51,707 bases of DNA from Isoptericola sp. QY 916 (GTDB lineage Bacteria > Actinomycetota > Actinomycetes > Actinomycetales > Cellulomonadaceae). The stretch's first letter is position 1, and every line of letters begins with the position of its first letter. The stretch is from the NCBI GenBank assembly GCA_026934365.1, contig JADHZE010000002.1:1-51707 (forward strand). Reading direction: 5' to 3'. Below are positions 31,707 to 40,637 of the stretch, in pieces. Under the pieces are notes generated by a model, which saw only the letters and a program-made list of their open reading frames with translations, was not told where the DNA came from and did not search any database. The position numbers were made by a program, and so were the translations under genes.

Positions 31707-33011
31707 TCAGGCGAGCCCGAGGAGCCCGGGCAGCCAGAGCGACAGGGCCGGCGTCATGGCCACGACCAGCAGCAGGAGCACCAGGGCCACGAAGAACGGC
31801 ACCAGGCGCCGCATGACGCTCTCGATGGACATGCCCGACACCCTGGCACCGACGAACAGGACGGGCCCGACGGGCGGGGTGATCGTGCCGATGGACAGCG
31901 CGAGCACCATGAAGATCCCGAAGTGCACGGGATCCATGCCGAACGCCGTGACCACGGGCAGGAAGATCGGCGCGAAGATCAGCACGGCCGGCGTCGGGTC
32001 CATGAAGCACCCGATGACCAGCAGCAGCACCACGATGAGCACGATGAGCACGTACGGGTTGGTGCTGACGGTCAGCAGGGCGTCGGTCACGAGCTGCGGG
32101 ATCTGCGCGAACGACATGACCCACGACATGACCGCGGACACCCCGACGAGGAACATGACGATCGCCGTCGTGCGGGCCGACTCGAGCAGGATGCCGGACA
32201 GGTCGCGCACCGAGATCGAGCGGTACACGAACGACAGGACCAGCGAGTAGATGACGGCGATGCACGACGCCTCGGTGGGCGTGAAGACGCCCGCCAGGAT
32301 GCCGCCGATGACGATGACGATGAGCAGGAGCGCGGGCACGGCCTGCCCGGCGACCCTGAGCCTCGCCGGCCCCGACAGCTTCTCGGTCACGCGCAGCTCG
32401 GGCCGCTTGCGGGCGTACAGGTGCACGATGACCATGCAGACCGCGGCCCACAGGATGCCGGGCACGTAGCCGGCCACGAACAGCGCCGCGACGGACGTGC
32501 TCGACACGAGGGAGTACACGATCATCAGGTTGCTGGGCGGGATGATCATGCCGGACGGCGCGGACGCGATGTTGGTCGCGGCGGCGAAGTCCTTGGGGTA
32601 CCCCTCCTTCGCCTGCAGCGGCCCCATCGTCGAGCCGACGGCGGCCACGGAGGCGACCGCCGAGCCGGAGACCGCCCCGAACATCGCGTTCGCCGCGACG
32701 TTGGTCTGGGCGAGCGACCCGGGGGCGCGGCCCACGAGCATCTTGGCGAAGTTGACGAGCCGCAGGGCGATCCCGCCGTTGTTCATGATCACGCCGGCGA
32801 GCACGAAGAACGGGATCGCCAGCAGGGAGAAGTTGTTGACGCCGCGGAACATCTGCTGCGCGGACGTGAGGAGCCCGTTCTCGAAGCCGAGCACGGTGAT
32901 CGCGGCGAGCGCCGACGACGTGCCGACGGCCACGGAGATCGGGATCCCCAGCGCGAGGAGGGCGACGATCCCGACGATCAGGACCAGCCCGGCGATTGCT
33001 GCCACCTCCAT
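31707..33011 (-). CDS. dctM: TRAP transporter large permease (DctM)
   Basis: A 434-residue TRAP large membrane subunit with about a dozen hydrophobic segments. Typical motifs include LGIPISVAVGTSS, FSLLAIPFFVLAGVIMNNGG, GAVSGSAVASVAAVGS, IASAPSGMIIPPSNLMIVY and TPTEASCIAVIYSL. I start at the ATG 33011 after GAGGGGG; the longer frame to 33068 has no site. It works with DctQ and the DctP lipoprotein, driven by an ion gradient. The kduI, kduD and iclR neighbours point to an (unsaturated) uronate as cargo. Confidence 0.92.
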   Translation of the reverse strand: MEVAAIAGLVLIVGIVALLALGIPISVAVGTSSALAAITVLGFENGLLTSAQQMFRGVNNFSLLAIPFFVLAGVIMNNGGIALRLVNFAKMLVGRAPGSLAQTNVAANAMFGAVSGSAVASVAAVGSTMGPLQAKEGYPKDFAAATNIASAPSGMIIPPSNLMIVYSLVSSTSVAALFVAGYVPGILWAAVCMVIVHLYARKRPELRVTEKLSGPARLRVAGQAVPALLLIVIVIGGILAGVFTPTEASCIAVIYSLVLSFVYRSISVRDLSGILLESARTTAIVMFLVGVSAVMSWVMSFAQIPQLVTDALLTVSTNPYVLIVLIVVLLLVIGCFMDPTPAVLIFAPIFLPVVTAFGMDPVHFGIFMVLALSIGTITPPVGPVLFVGARVSGMSIESVMRRLVPFFVALVLLLLVVAMTPALSLWLPGLLGLA

Positions 33012-33021
33012 GTGAGCCCCC

Positions 33022-33525
33022 TCAGACTGCGTCCGGCTCGCCGTCGGTCGTGGCGTTCTCCACGCCACGCACGACGGCCACCAGGTGGTAGACGGTGTAG
33101 AAGAGCACGAGCACGCCCGAGACCGGGAGCACCAGGTAGAGCCAGCCGACCATCAGCGGGAGGCTGGGCACGTCCTGGGTCCAGGTGAGCTGGGCGAGCT
33201 GCCAGCCGCCGTAGACGAGCACCAGCGCGGCGAACGCGAACGTCACGACCTGGCTGAGCACGGCGGCCGCGCGCTGCAGGCGCTCGGGCGCCCTGCGCAC
33301 CAGGAAGTCGACGGCGATGTGCCCGCGCTCGCCGAACACGAGGGCGGTGCCGAAGAAGCTGAGCCACACGAACAGGTACTTGGCGAGCTCCTCGGACCAC
33401 ACGCTGGGCGCCGACAGCACCTGGCGGGTGAAGACCTGCCACGCCACGACCAGCACGAGCGCGCCCAGGAGCAGCACGCACAGCCAGCGCAGCACGACGT
33501 CGAGCCCGTTCTTGACGCGGGTCAT
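33022..33525 (-). CDS. dctQ: TRAP transporter small permease (DctQ)
   Basis: A 167-residue protein with four hydrophobic segments, including WLCVLLLGALVLVVAWQVFTRQVL and the conserved WSEELAKYLFVWLSFFGTALVFGERGHIAVDF region of DctQ proteins. Its ATG overlaps the dctP stop (ATGA) and its stop lies 10 bp before dctM. It bridges the binding protein and the large permease. Confidence 0.92.
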   Translation of the reverse strand: MTRVKNGLDVVLRWLCVLLLGALVLVVAWQVFTRQVLSAPSVWSEELAKYLFVWLSFFGTALVFGERGHIAVDFLVRRAPERLQRAAAVLSQVVTFAFAALVLVYGGWQLAQLTWTQDVPSLPLMVGWLYLVLPVSGVLVLFYTVYHLVAVVRGVENATTDGEPDAV

Positions 33526-34586
33526 CGCTCCTCCTCCGCCATCTGCTCCGCGACGGCGCGCGTGCGGTCGTAGAGCTCGCGCGACGTGGGCGTGGTGAGC
33601 TTCTCGTCGAGCAGCGGGGCGACGGCCTCGCGGAACGGCTCGACGTCGGGCGAGCTGAACTCGGCGCCCGCCTCCTCGGCGGCCTGCTGGCTCTCCGTCA
33701 TGACCTCGGTCGTGAGGCGGCTCGACTCGTCGTAGGCCGCCTGGAGCTCCTCGAGGAACACGGCGCGGTCGGCCTCGGACATGGCGTCGAAGGTGGCCGG
33801 GTTGGTGATGAGGTAGTCCGGGATCATGAGGTGGTTCGTGTACGAGTAGTACGGCGCGACCTCGTCGTGCTTGAGGTTGCGGTAGATCGACTCGTTGTTC
33901 TCGCCGCCGTCGATGACGCCCGACTGGATGGCCGTGTACACCTCGCCCTGGCCCATGGGCGTGCCGACGCCGCCCATGAGGTCCATCATCCGGCTGTTGG
34001 TGTCGGTCTCCATGACGCGGATCTTGAGGCCGGCGAGGTCCTCGGGCGTCTCGATCGGGTGCGCCGACGTGTAGACGCTGCGCACGCCGGCGGAGAATCC
34101 CCCCAGCACGCGGATGTTCTGCTCCTCGAGCGAGGAGTACAGGTCACCGGTGATCGCGGGGTCGTTGAGCACGGCCTCCTGGTGCGCCTGCGAGTCGTAG
34201 ACGTACGGCATGTTCAGCGCCACGAAGTCCGCGTTGATGTTCTCCAGCAGCGACCCGGCGACCAGCGCGAGGTCCACCGCGCCGGACTGCACCAGCTCCA
34301 CGGTGTCCTTCTGCGCGCCGAGCGTCTCGTTCGGGTACACCTCCACCGAGTAGCGGCCGTCGGTCCGCTCCGCGAGCCGCTCCCCCAGGTGGGTCATCGC
34401 CACCGCCTCGGGCTGGTCGGCGTTCTGGTTGAACGCCACCTTGAAGACCCGGTCCGCCTCCGGTGCGCCCGCGCCGTCGGACGCCGCGCCCCCCGCCGTC
34501 GCGGTCGTGAACCCCGCGCCGCAGGCGGTCAGCGTCACCGCCACGAGCGCCGCAGCCCCTGCTGCGGCCAGCTGTCTGAGCCTCAT
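33522..34586 (-). CDS. dctP: TRAP transporter uronate-binding lipoprotein (DctP family)
   Basis: A 354-residue DctP-type binding protein. The N-terminus has a hydrophobic core and lipobox LTAC (Cys at about 22), so it is lipid-anchored, as expected without an outer membrane. Family segments are AMTHLGERLAERTDGRYSVEVYPNETLG, LKIRVMETDTNSRMMDLMGG (its Arg normally grips the substrate carboxylate) and GVIDGGENNESIYRNLKHDEVAPYYSYTNH. It is the first gene of the uronate operon; repeats at 34646-34677 lie upstream and a hairpin in its 5' leader. Cargo inferred from neighbours. Confidence 0.92.
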   Translation of the reverse strand: MRLRQLAAAGAAALVAVTLTACGAGFTTATAGGAASDGAGAPEADRVFKVAFNQNADQPEAVAMTHLGERLAERTDGRYSVEVYPNETLGAQKDTVELVQSGAVDLALVAGSLLENINADFVALNMPYVYDSQAHQEAVLNDPAITGDLYSSLEEQNIRVLGGFSAGVRSVYTSAHPIETPEDLAGLKIRVMETDTNSRMMDLMGGVGTPMGQGEVYTAIQSGVIDGGENNESIYRNLKHDEVAPYYSYTNHLMIPDYLITNPATFDAMSEADRAVFLEELQAAYDESSRLTTEVMTESQQAAEEAGAEFSSPDVEPFREAVAPLLDEKLTTPTSRELYDRTRAVAEQMAEEER

Positions 34587-34614
34587 CGCCCCCTCCTTCT
34601 GCTCCTCGTCGAGC

Positions 34615-34633
34615 GAGGCACCCCCGGTGCCTC
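34615..34633 (-). promoter_or_regulatory. Small hairpin in the dctP leader
   Basis: GAGGCACC and GGTGCCTC form a perfect 8-bp stem with a 3-nt loop, 29 bp before the dctP start. It may stabilise the mRNA 5' end or be a protein site. Confidence 0.4.
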
Positions 34634-34645
34634 ATGGTCCGTCAC

Positions 34646-34677
34646 ACGGAACTCAGTTCTGCAGTACGGAACCAGTT
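34646..34677. promoter_or_regulatory. Tandem IclR-type boxes upstream of dctP
   Basis: ACGGAACTCAGTT (34646-34658) and ACGGAACCAGTT (34666-34677) are direct repeats spaced 20 bp, about two helical turns. On the minus strand they read as GTTCCGT boxes. The GTTCCGTA core is shared with the operator upstream of eda, suggesting common control. Confidence 0.6.
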
Positions 34678-34713
34678 GCCGGGGCTGCCTGTCAAACCGC
34701 GGGCCCGACGGAG

Positions 34714-34731
34714 GCCTCGCGGCCGCGAGGC
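34714..34731. promoter_or_regulatory. 18-bp perfect palindrome upstream of the epimerase gene
   Basis: GCCTCGCGGCCGCGAGGC ends 15 bp before the rightward ATG at 34747. CACGAT at 34735-34740 is a weak -10, six bases before that ATG. The palindrome is positioned like an operator; no regulator can be named. Confidence 0.4.
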
Positions 34732-34746
34732 GGGCACGATGGACCC

Positions 34747-35751
34747 ATGAGCATCCGCAGCCCTCAGGACGTCCTGTTCATCGGCGGCTCCGGCGTCATC
34801 AGCGCCGCGAGCGTCACCCGCGCCGCCGCGCTCGGGCACCGCGTCACGGTCCTCAACCGCGGCACCTCGACGACGCGGCCGCTGCCGCCGGAGGTCGAGA
34901 CGCTCGTGGCCGACGTGACCGACGACGACGCCGTCGACGCCGCCCTCGCGGGCCGGGAGTTCGACGTCGTCGCGCAGTTCCGCGCGTTCCGGCCGGACCA
35001 CGTGGCGCACGACGTCGAGCGCTTCACCGGACGGGTCGGCCAGTACGTCTTCGTCTCCTCCGCGTCGGCCTACCAGACGCCGCCGGAGCGCCTGCCCGTC
35101 ACGGAGTCCACGCCGCTGCGCAACCCCTTCTGGCAGTACTCGCGGGACAAGATCGCCGGCGAGGACGTCCTCGTGCGGGCCTGGCGCGACCGCGGCTTCC
35201 CGGCGACGATCGTGCGCCCGTCGCACACCTACGACCGCACGCTGCTGCCCACCACGGGCGGCTGGACCGACGTCGCCCGGCTGCGCGCCGGGAAGCCCGT
35301 CGTCGTGCACGGCGACGGCACCTCGCTGTGGACGCTGACCCACACGGAGGACTTCGCGGTCGGGTTCGTGGGCCTGCTCGGCCACCCCGCCGCCGTGGGC
35401 GACGCGTTCCAGATCATGGGGACGCACGCCCCGACGTGGGACCAGGTCTACCGCTGGCTCGCGGCCGCCGCGGGCGTCGACGAGCCCGAGCTCGTGCACG
35501 TCGCGTCCGAGACGATCGCCCGCGCGCTGCCCGACGTCGGGCCCGGGCTGCTGGGCGACAAGGCCCACTCGATGGTGTTCGACTGCGCCAAGCTGTGCGC
35601 CCTGGTGCCCGAGTTCGGCACGACGATCACCTACGACCAGGCCGCCGTCGAGCAGATCGCCTGGCACGACGCGCACCCGGAGGCGCAGCAGGTGGACGAC
35701 GCCCTCGACGCCGCGTTCGACCGCCTGGTCGCGCACGCGCGCGCCGTCTGA
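34747..35751 (+). CDS. NAD-dependent epimerase/dehydratase family protein
   Basis: A 334-residue extended SDR. The Rossmann motif is FIGGSGVISAASVTRA (GGxGxIS variant), and the catalytic region has VFVSSASAYQTPP and YSRDKIAGEDVL, a Tyr-x3-Lys pair. It resembles the sugar-nucleotide epimerase / CSP41-like group that often accompanies carbohydrate genes, but the substrate is not predictable. No clear ribosome binding site is seen; a CACGAT element six bases before the ATG hints at a leaderless transcript. It is divergent from the uronate operon and 50 bp before the HAD gene. Confidence 0.8.
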   Translation: MSIRSPQDVLFIGGSGVISAASVTRAAALGHRVTVLNRGTSTTRPLPPEVETLVADVTDDDAVDAALAGREFDVVAQFRAFRPDHVAHDVERFTGRVGQYVFVSSASAYQTPPERLPVTESTPLRNPFWQYSRDKIAGEDVLVRAWRDRGFPATIVRPSHTYDRTLLPTTGGWTDVARLRAGKPVVVHGDGTSLWTLTHTEDFAVGFVGLLGHPAAVGDAFQIMGTHAPTWDQVYRWLAAAAGVDEPELVHVASETIARALPDVGPGLLGDKAHSMVFDCAKLCALVPEFGTTITYDQAAVEQIAWHDAHPEAQQVDDALDAAFDRLVAHARAV

Positions 35752-35789
35752 CGCCCGGGCACCGGCACCGGCGCGGGCACCCCGGCACG

Positions 35790-35795
35790 TACCCT
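35790..35795 (+). promoter_or_regulatory. Leaderless -10 for the HAD phosphatase
   Basis: TACCCT-GCCGGG-GTG: TANNNT six bases before the GTG start, identical in layout to the sensor kinase gene. Confidence 0.55.
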
Positions 35796-35801
35796 GCCGG
35801 G

Positions 35802-36482
35802 GTGACCCGCTCCCCCTCCCCGCTCGTCCTGCTCGACCTCGACGGCACGCTCACCGACTCCGCCCCCGGCATCGTCGCGGGCATCCGCCACGCCTACGGC
35901 GCCCTCGGGCTACCCGTCCCCGACGACGCCACGCTGCGCTCGTTCGTCGGCCCGCCGATCACCGACACGTTCCCCGCGCACGGCGTCCCCGCCGACCGCG
36001 TGGACGCTGCGGTGCGCGCGTACCGCGAGGCGTACGCCGCCGGCGGCATGTACGACAACCGGGTGTTCGACGGCATCCCCGAGGTGCTGCGCGCGCTGCG
36101 GGCCGCCGGCTGCACGCTCGCCGTCGCGACGTCCAAGCCCGAGGTGTACGCGAAGCCCATCTGCGACCGGTACGGGATCACGGAGCTGGTCGACGGCGTA
36201 TTCGGAGCCCCGCTCGACGAGGGCACGTCGACCAAGGCCACGGTGATCGCCCAGGCCCTCGCGTCCCTCGGCCGCACCTCCCCCGCCGACCCGGCCGAGG
36301 GACCGGCGCTCATGGTCGGCGACCGCGAGCACGACGTGCACGGCGCCGCCGAGCACGGCATCCGCTGCGTCGGCGTCACCTGGGGGTACGCCGCGCCCGG
36401 CGAGCTCGCCGACGCCGGTGCCGTCGCGCTGGTGGACGACGTCGCCGACCTCACCGACGCCGTCCTGTCCCGGCTCTCCTGA
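35802..36482 (+). CDS. HAD-family phosphatase (phosphoglycolate phosphatase-like)
   Basis: A 226-residue HAD hydrolase. Motif I is LLDLDGTLTDS, with the nucleophile and acid Asp residues. A cap domain follows, motif II is in LAVATSKPE, Lys motif III is in STKATVIAQAL, and motif IV is in ALMVGDREHDVHGAAEHGIRCVGVTWGY. This is the Gph / PGMB subgroup; the closest general role is hydrolysis of small phosphate esters such as phosphoglycolate. Start fixed by the leaderless promoter. It converges with the ssu operon with only 6 bp between stops. Confidence 0.85.
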   Translation: MTRSPSPLVLLDLDGTLTDSAPGIVAGIRHAYGALGLPVPDDATLRSFVGPPITDTFPAHGVPADRVDAAVRAYREAYAAGGMYDNRVFDGIPEVLRALRAAGCTLAVATSKPEVYAKPICDRYGITELVDGVFGAPLDEGTSTKATVIAQALASLGRTSPADPAEGPALMVGDREHDVHGAAEHGIRCVGVTWGYAAPGELADAGAVALVDDVADLTDAVLSRLS

Positions 36483-36488
36483 GAGTCG

Positions 36489-37589
36489 TCAGTCGCGGAG
36501 CAGGGGCAGCAGCTGCTCGCCCTGGCGGCGGATCTCCTCCAGGTACGGGGTGTCGGAGAGCACGAAGTGCGTGACACCGAGGTCCTGGTAGCGGCGCAGG
36601 GACTTCGCGACGTCGGACGGCGAGCCCACGAGCCACGTGGTCCCGGCGCCGCCGCCGCCGGCCCGGGCGGGGGCGGTGTACAGGTTCTCGTCGAGCACTT
36701 CGCCGCGGGCGGCGAGGTCGAGCAGGCGCTGCTGCCCCACGGCGACGGGCCGGTCCGCCGCTCGATGATCGGCGTCACGGTGGTCGGCGTCGCGCCGCCA
36801 CCCCTGCGCCCCGGACGACGCGGCGAGCTGCGCCACCTTGGCCTCGGCGTCGCGCCAGGCCTCGTCGGTGGTGTCGCGGACGAAGGTGGTGACGCGCAGC
36901 CCGAACTGCAGCGGCGCGTGCTCCCGGCCGACCCGCTCGCTCAGCGCGCGCAGCCGGTCGATCCGCTCGGCGACGCCGTCCAGCGGCTCGCCCCAGAAGA
37001 GCTGCACGTCGGCCTCGGCGGCCGCCACCTCCTCCGCCTCCGGCGACGCGCCGCCGAAGTAGAGCGTCGGGTGCGCGCGCCCTTCGCGGACCACCGGCTT
37101 GAGGGGCAGCGAGGCCGTGTCCGCCCGGTAGTGCTCGCCCTCGTACGTCACGGCGTCCTGCGTCCACAGCCGGCGCACCAGCTGCAGGAACTCGCGGGTC
37201 CGCCCGTACCGCGCCGCCCGGTCGGTGACCGTGTCGCCGTACTGCGCGACGCCGTCCTGCCCGGACACGATGTTGATCCGGACGCGCCCGCCGGTGAGGT
37301 GGTCGAGCGTGGCGGCCGCCGACGCCAGGTGCGCCGGCTGCCAGTAGCCGGGCCGGATCGCGACCAGCGGGTTGAACGTCGTGGTGCGGGCGGCGAGCGC
37401 CGCCGCGACGGTGAAGGTGTCCGGGCGGCCCCAGCCGGTGCCGAGCAGCGCGCCGTCCCAGCCGTGCTCCTCGAGCGCGCGGGCTTGCTCGGTGAGCGTG
37501 TCCAGGCTGTTGTGGTCCGCCGTGACGACGTCGCCGCGGTGGCCGGCGCGCACCTGGTTGGGGATGTACCAGAGGACGTCGGCGCTCAT
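36489..37589 (-). CDS. ssuD: FMNH2-dependent alkanesulfonate monooxygenase
   Basis: A 366-residue luciferase-like monooxygenase that would split sulfonates to aldehyde and sulfite using reduced flavin. Typical SsuD segments are WDGALLGTGWGRPDTFTVAAALAARTTTFNPLVAIRPGYWQPAHLA, GGRVRINIVSGQDGVAQYGD and TLYFGGASPEAEEVAA. A small duplication, DADHRDADHR, lies near residue 270. It is last in ssuA-ssuC-ssuB-monooxygenase-ssuD, coupled by ATGA to the gene before. No flavin reductase (SsuE) is in the operon, so reduced FMN must come from elsewhere. Confidence 0.9.
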   Translation of the reverse strand: MSADVLWYIPNQVRAGHRGDVVTADHNSLDTLTEQARALEEHGWDGALLGTGWGRPDTFTVAAALAARTTTFNPLVAIRPGYWQPAHLASAAATLDHLTGGRVRINIVSGQDGVAQYGDTVTDRAARYGRTREFLQLVRRLWTQDAVTYEGEHYRADTASLPLKPVVREGRAHPTLYFGGASPEAEEVAAAEADVQLFWGEPLDGVAERIDRLRALSERVGREHAPLQFGLRVTTFVRDTTDEAWRDAEAKVAQLAASSGAQGWRRDADHRDADHRAADRPVAVGQQRLLDLAARGEVLDENLYTAPARAGGGGAGTTWLVGSPSDVAKSLRRYQDLGVTHFVLSDTPYLEEIRRQGEQLLPLLRD

Positions 37590-38989
37590 GCCCCCACCCC
37601 CGCGGTCGCCAGCTCGACGGCCTCGACCGACACGCCCGACGACGAGTAGCGGCTCGCCGGCCGCTCCAGCCCGTAGTGCTCGCGCAGCGTGGTGCCCTCG
37701 TAGGCGGTGCGGAACAGGCCGCGCGCCTGAAGGATCGGCACGACGTGCGCCGTGAACTCCTCCAGCCCGCGCGGCAGCACGGCGGGCATGATGTTGAAGC
37801 CGTCCGCCGCCTCGGCGTCGTACCAGTCCTGGAGGGCGTCGGCGACCTGCTCGGGCGTGCCGGCCAGCGTGCGGTGCCCGCGACCGCCGCCCAGGCGGCC
37901 GATCAGCTCGCGGACGGTCAGCCGCTCGCGCCGCGCGAGCTCCACGATCAGCGTGTACCGGCTCTTGGCGCCCTCGATCTCGTCCTCGTCGGGCAGGTCG
38001 GCGGGCAGCTGCCGGTCCAGCGGGAGGTCGTCGGGGTCGACGCGCAGGGTCGCGGCGAGCTGGCGGCGCGCGTACTCGGGCACGATGAGCTCGTCGAGCT
38101 CACGCTCGGCCGCGAGGGCCTCGGCCTCCGTCGACCCGAGCACGGGGACGAGGCCCGGCAGGATCTTGATCCCGTCGGCGTCGCGGCCGACCGCGACGGT
38201 CCGGGCCTTGAGGTCGGCGTAGAACGCCCGGGCGTCGTCGAGCGTCTGGTGCGCGGTGAAGACCGCCTCGGCGTACCGCGCCGCGAGCCCCTTGCCGTCC
38301 TCCGACGACCCGGCCTGCACGATGAGCGGTCGTGCCTGCGGCGTCCTCGGGGTGGTGAGCGCGCCCGCGACGGAGAAGTGCTCGCCGACGTGCCGGGCCG
38401 CGTGGATCTTCGCCGCGTCCGCCCAGACGCCCTGCTCCTTGTCGCCGAGCACGGCGTCGTCGTCCCACGAGTCCCAGAGCTTGGCCGCGACGTCGAGGAA
38501 CTCCGCGGCGCGCTCGTAGCGCACGGCGTGCGCGGGCTGGTCGTCGAGGCCGAAGTTGCGCGCGATGTCGGGCCCGGCCGTCGTCACGACGTTCCACCCG
38601 GCGCGGCCGCCCGAGACGATGTCGATCGACGCGAACCGCCGGGCCAGGTTGTACGGGGAGTTGTAGGTGGTGGACGCCGTCGCGATGAGCCCGATGCGCT
38701 CCGTGACGGCCGCCAGCGCGGTGAGCACGATCAGCGGGTCCAACGACCCGGCGGGGCGGCGTCCGACGTCGCTGCGCAGGCCGGGGCCGTCGGCGAAGAA
38801 GACGGAGTCGAGCAGCCCCTCCTCCGCCGTGCGGGCCAGCCGCTGCAGGTAGGCGATGTTGGTGGACGTGTGCTCCGGGGAGCTCTCCGGCAGCCGCCAC
38901 GACGCCTCGTGGTGGCCGGTGCTCATGAGGAACGCGTTGAGGTGGAACGGTCCGGGGCGGTGGCCGTCGCGGCCGGCGGTGCGGGTCAT
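37586..38989 (-). CDS. NtaA/SnaA/DszA-type FMN-dependent monooxygenase
   Basis: A 467-residue luciferase-like protein of the nitrilotriacetate monooxygenase component A group. It begins with FHLNAFLMSTGHHEASWRLPE, then VFFADGPGLRSDVGRRPAGSLDPLIVLTALAAVTERIGLIATASTTYNSPYNLARRFASIDIVSGGRAGWNVVTT. Its position between ssuB and ssuD, with ATGA overlap on both sides, suggests it oxidises a sulfur compound such as a sulfone or an alternative sulfonate rather than a chelator. It needs FMNH2 from a separate reductase. Start at the ATG 38989. Confidence 0.87.
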   Translation of the reverse strand: MTRTAGRDGHRPGPFHLNAFLMSTGHHEASWRLPESSPEHTSTNIAYLQRLARTAEEGLLDSVFFADGPGLRSDVGRRPAGSLDPLIVLTALAAVTERIGLIATASTTYNSPYNLARRFASIDIVSGGRAGWNVVTTAGPDIARNFGLDDQPAHAVRYERAAEFLDVAAKLWDSWDDDAVLGDKEQGVWADAAKIHAARHVGEHFSVAGALTTPRTPQARPLIVQAGSSEDGKGLAARYAEAVFTAHQTLDDARAFYADLKARTVAVGRDADGIKILPGLVPVLGSTEAEALAAERELDELIVPEYARRQLAATLRVDPDDLPLDRQLPADLPDEDEIEGAKSRYTLIVELARRERLTVRELIGRLGGGRGHRTLAGTPEQVADALQDWYDAEAADGFNIMPAVLPRGLEEFTAHVVPILQARGLFRTAYEGTTLREHYGLERPASRYSSSGVSVEAVELATAGVGA

Positions 38990-39774
38990 GCGGTCACGTC
39001 CTTCCGCTCGACGCCGAGGGCGTCGAGCAGCTCGGTGCGGATGGCGGCGAAGCGGGGATCGGCGGCGTCCCGCGCCCCGTCGAGGTCGATGCGGCGCTCG
39101 ACGGCGATGCGGCCGCGGTCGAGGACGACGACGCGGTCGGCGAGCACGATCGCCTCGTCGACGTCGTGCGTCACGAGCAGCACCGCGGGCCGGTGCCGGT
39201 CGTACAGGTCGCGCAGCAGCTCGTGCATGCGGATACGGGTGAGGGCGTCGAGCGCGCCGAACGGCTCGTCGGCCAGCAGCAGCTGGGGCGAGCGCACGAG
39301 CGAGCGGGCCAGCGACACGCGCTGCTGCTCGCCGCCGGACAGCTCGTTCGGCCACGCCCGCTCCCGGCCGGCCAGGCCGACCTCGGCGAGCGCGGCCCGG
39401 CCCGCGTCGCGGGCGTCCCGGCGGCCCACGCCGTCCAGGCCCAGCACCACGTTGTCGAGGACCCGCGCCCACGGCAGCAGCCGGGAGTCCTGGAACACGA
39501 CGGACACCTGGTCGGGCACGCGCACCTCGCCGACGCCCGCGACGCCGTGGTCCAGACCCGCGAGCGCCCGCAGCAGCGTCGACTTGCCCGAGCCGCTGCG
39601 GCCCAGGATCGCGACGAACTCCCCCAGCGCGAGCTCCAGGTCGAGGTCGTCGAGCACCCGCTCCTCGCCGTACGCGCGCACCAGGCCGCGCACGGCGACG
39701 GCGGGCGCCCCGGCGACGACGTCCGTGCCGGTCGCGACCGGCGTGGCGCTCAGTCCTCCAGCGTGCGTCGCCAT
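38986..39774 (-). CDS. ssuB: Sulfonate ABC transporter ATPase
   Basis: A 262-residue nitrate/sulfonate/taurine-type ABC ATPase: Walker A GRSGSGKS at 58-65, Q-loop VVFQDSRLLPW, signature LSGGEQQRVSLARSL, Walker B LLLADEPFGALD and H-loop LLVTHDVDEA. The ATG at 39774 has AGGAGG 8 nt upstream and lies inside the end of ssuC, a 25-nt overlap. It couples ATP hydrolysis to import through SsuC. Confidence 0.9.
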   Translation of the reverse strand: MATHAGGLSATPVATGTDVVAGAPAVAVRGLVRAYGEERVLDDLDLELALGEFVAILGRSGSGKSTLLRALAGLDHGVAGVGEVRVPDQVSVVFQDSRLLPWARVLDNVVLGLDGVGRRDARDAGRAALAEVGLAGRERAWPNELSGGEQQRVSLARSLVRSPQLLLADEPFGALDALTRIRMHELLRDLYDRHRPAVLLVTHDVDEAIVLADRVVVLDRGRIAVERRIDLDGARDAADPRFAAIRTELLDALGVERKDVTA

Positions 39775-40637
39775 GCGAGCGCCCTCCTCTGCAGCAACCG
39801 GACGGCGGCGTCGGCGGTGAACCCGAGGACGCCGTAGACCACGAGGCCGACGATGATGACCTCGGTCTGGCCGTAGGTGCGGGCGAGCTCCATCATGTAG
39901 CCGATGCCCGCGGTGGCGTTGACCTGCTCGACGACGACCAGCGACAGCAGGGAGCCCGTGACGGCGAACCGCAGGCCGAGCAGGAAGCCGGGCAGCGCGC
40001 CCGGCAGCACCACGCGACGCACGAACTGCGGCCGGCCCAGCCGCACCGTCTCGGCCAGCTCGACGTAGCGGGAGTCGATGGAGCGCAGCCCGTTGTGCGT
40101 GTGCACGTAGATCGGGATGAACACCCCGAGCGCGATGGTGATGACCTTCATCGGCTCGCCGATGCCGAACCACAGGATGAGCAGCGGCAGCAGGGCGAGG
40201 TTCGGGATGGCCCGCTTGACCTGGATCGGGCCGTCGAGCAGCGCGTCGCCCACCCGGCTCAGGCCGGAGGCGAGCGCCAGCACGACGCCCGCCGCGACGC
40301 CCCACGCCAGGCCGAGGGCCGCGCGGGTCAGCGAGACGCCCAGGTTCTCCTGCAGGTCGCCCTTGGCGATCAGGTCGCCGGCGGTCGTGACGACGGTCCA
40401 CGGGGCGCTGAGCACCCGCTGGTCGATGAGGCCGGTGGCGGAGCCGGCCACCCACACGCCGACCAGGACGACGACGCCGAGCAGCCCGGCCGCGGGGATC
40501 GGGCGGCCCAGCCCGAGCCGCCGACCGGCGGGGCGGACGTCGGGCCGTGCCTGGGGCCGGACGCCGGCGATCTGTGCCGCGCCCGGAGACGTGCGGGGCG
40601 CGGTGCCCGCCCTGGTGATGGTGCCGACGGCGGTCAT
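39750..40637 (-). CDS. ssuC: Sulfonate ABC transporter permease
   Basis: A 295-residue permease with a polar N-terminus (about 1-45), then six membrane segments. The BPD signature region is DSRYVELAETVRLGRPQFVRRVVLPGALPGFLLGLRFAVTGSLLSLVVVEQ, typical of SsuC/TauC. The ATG at 40637 overlaps the ssuA stop as ATGA. It forms the membrane channel with SsuB. Confidence 0.9.
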   Translation of the reverse strand: MTAVGTITRAGTAPRTSPGAAQIAGVRPQARPDVRPAGRRLGLGRPIPAAGLLGVVVLVGVWVAGSATGLIDQRVLSAPWTVVTTAGDLIAKGDLQENLGVSLTRAALGLAWGVAAGVVLALASGLSRVGDALLDGPIQVKRAIPNLALLPLLILWFGIGEPMKVITIALGVFIPIYVHTHNGLRSIDSRYVELAETVRLGRPQFVRRVVLPGALPGFLLGLRFAVTGSLLSLVVVEQVNATAGIGYMMELARTYGQTEVIIVGLVVYGVLGFTADAAVRLLQRRALAWRRTLED

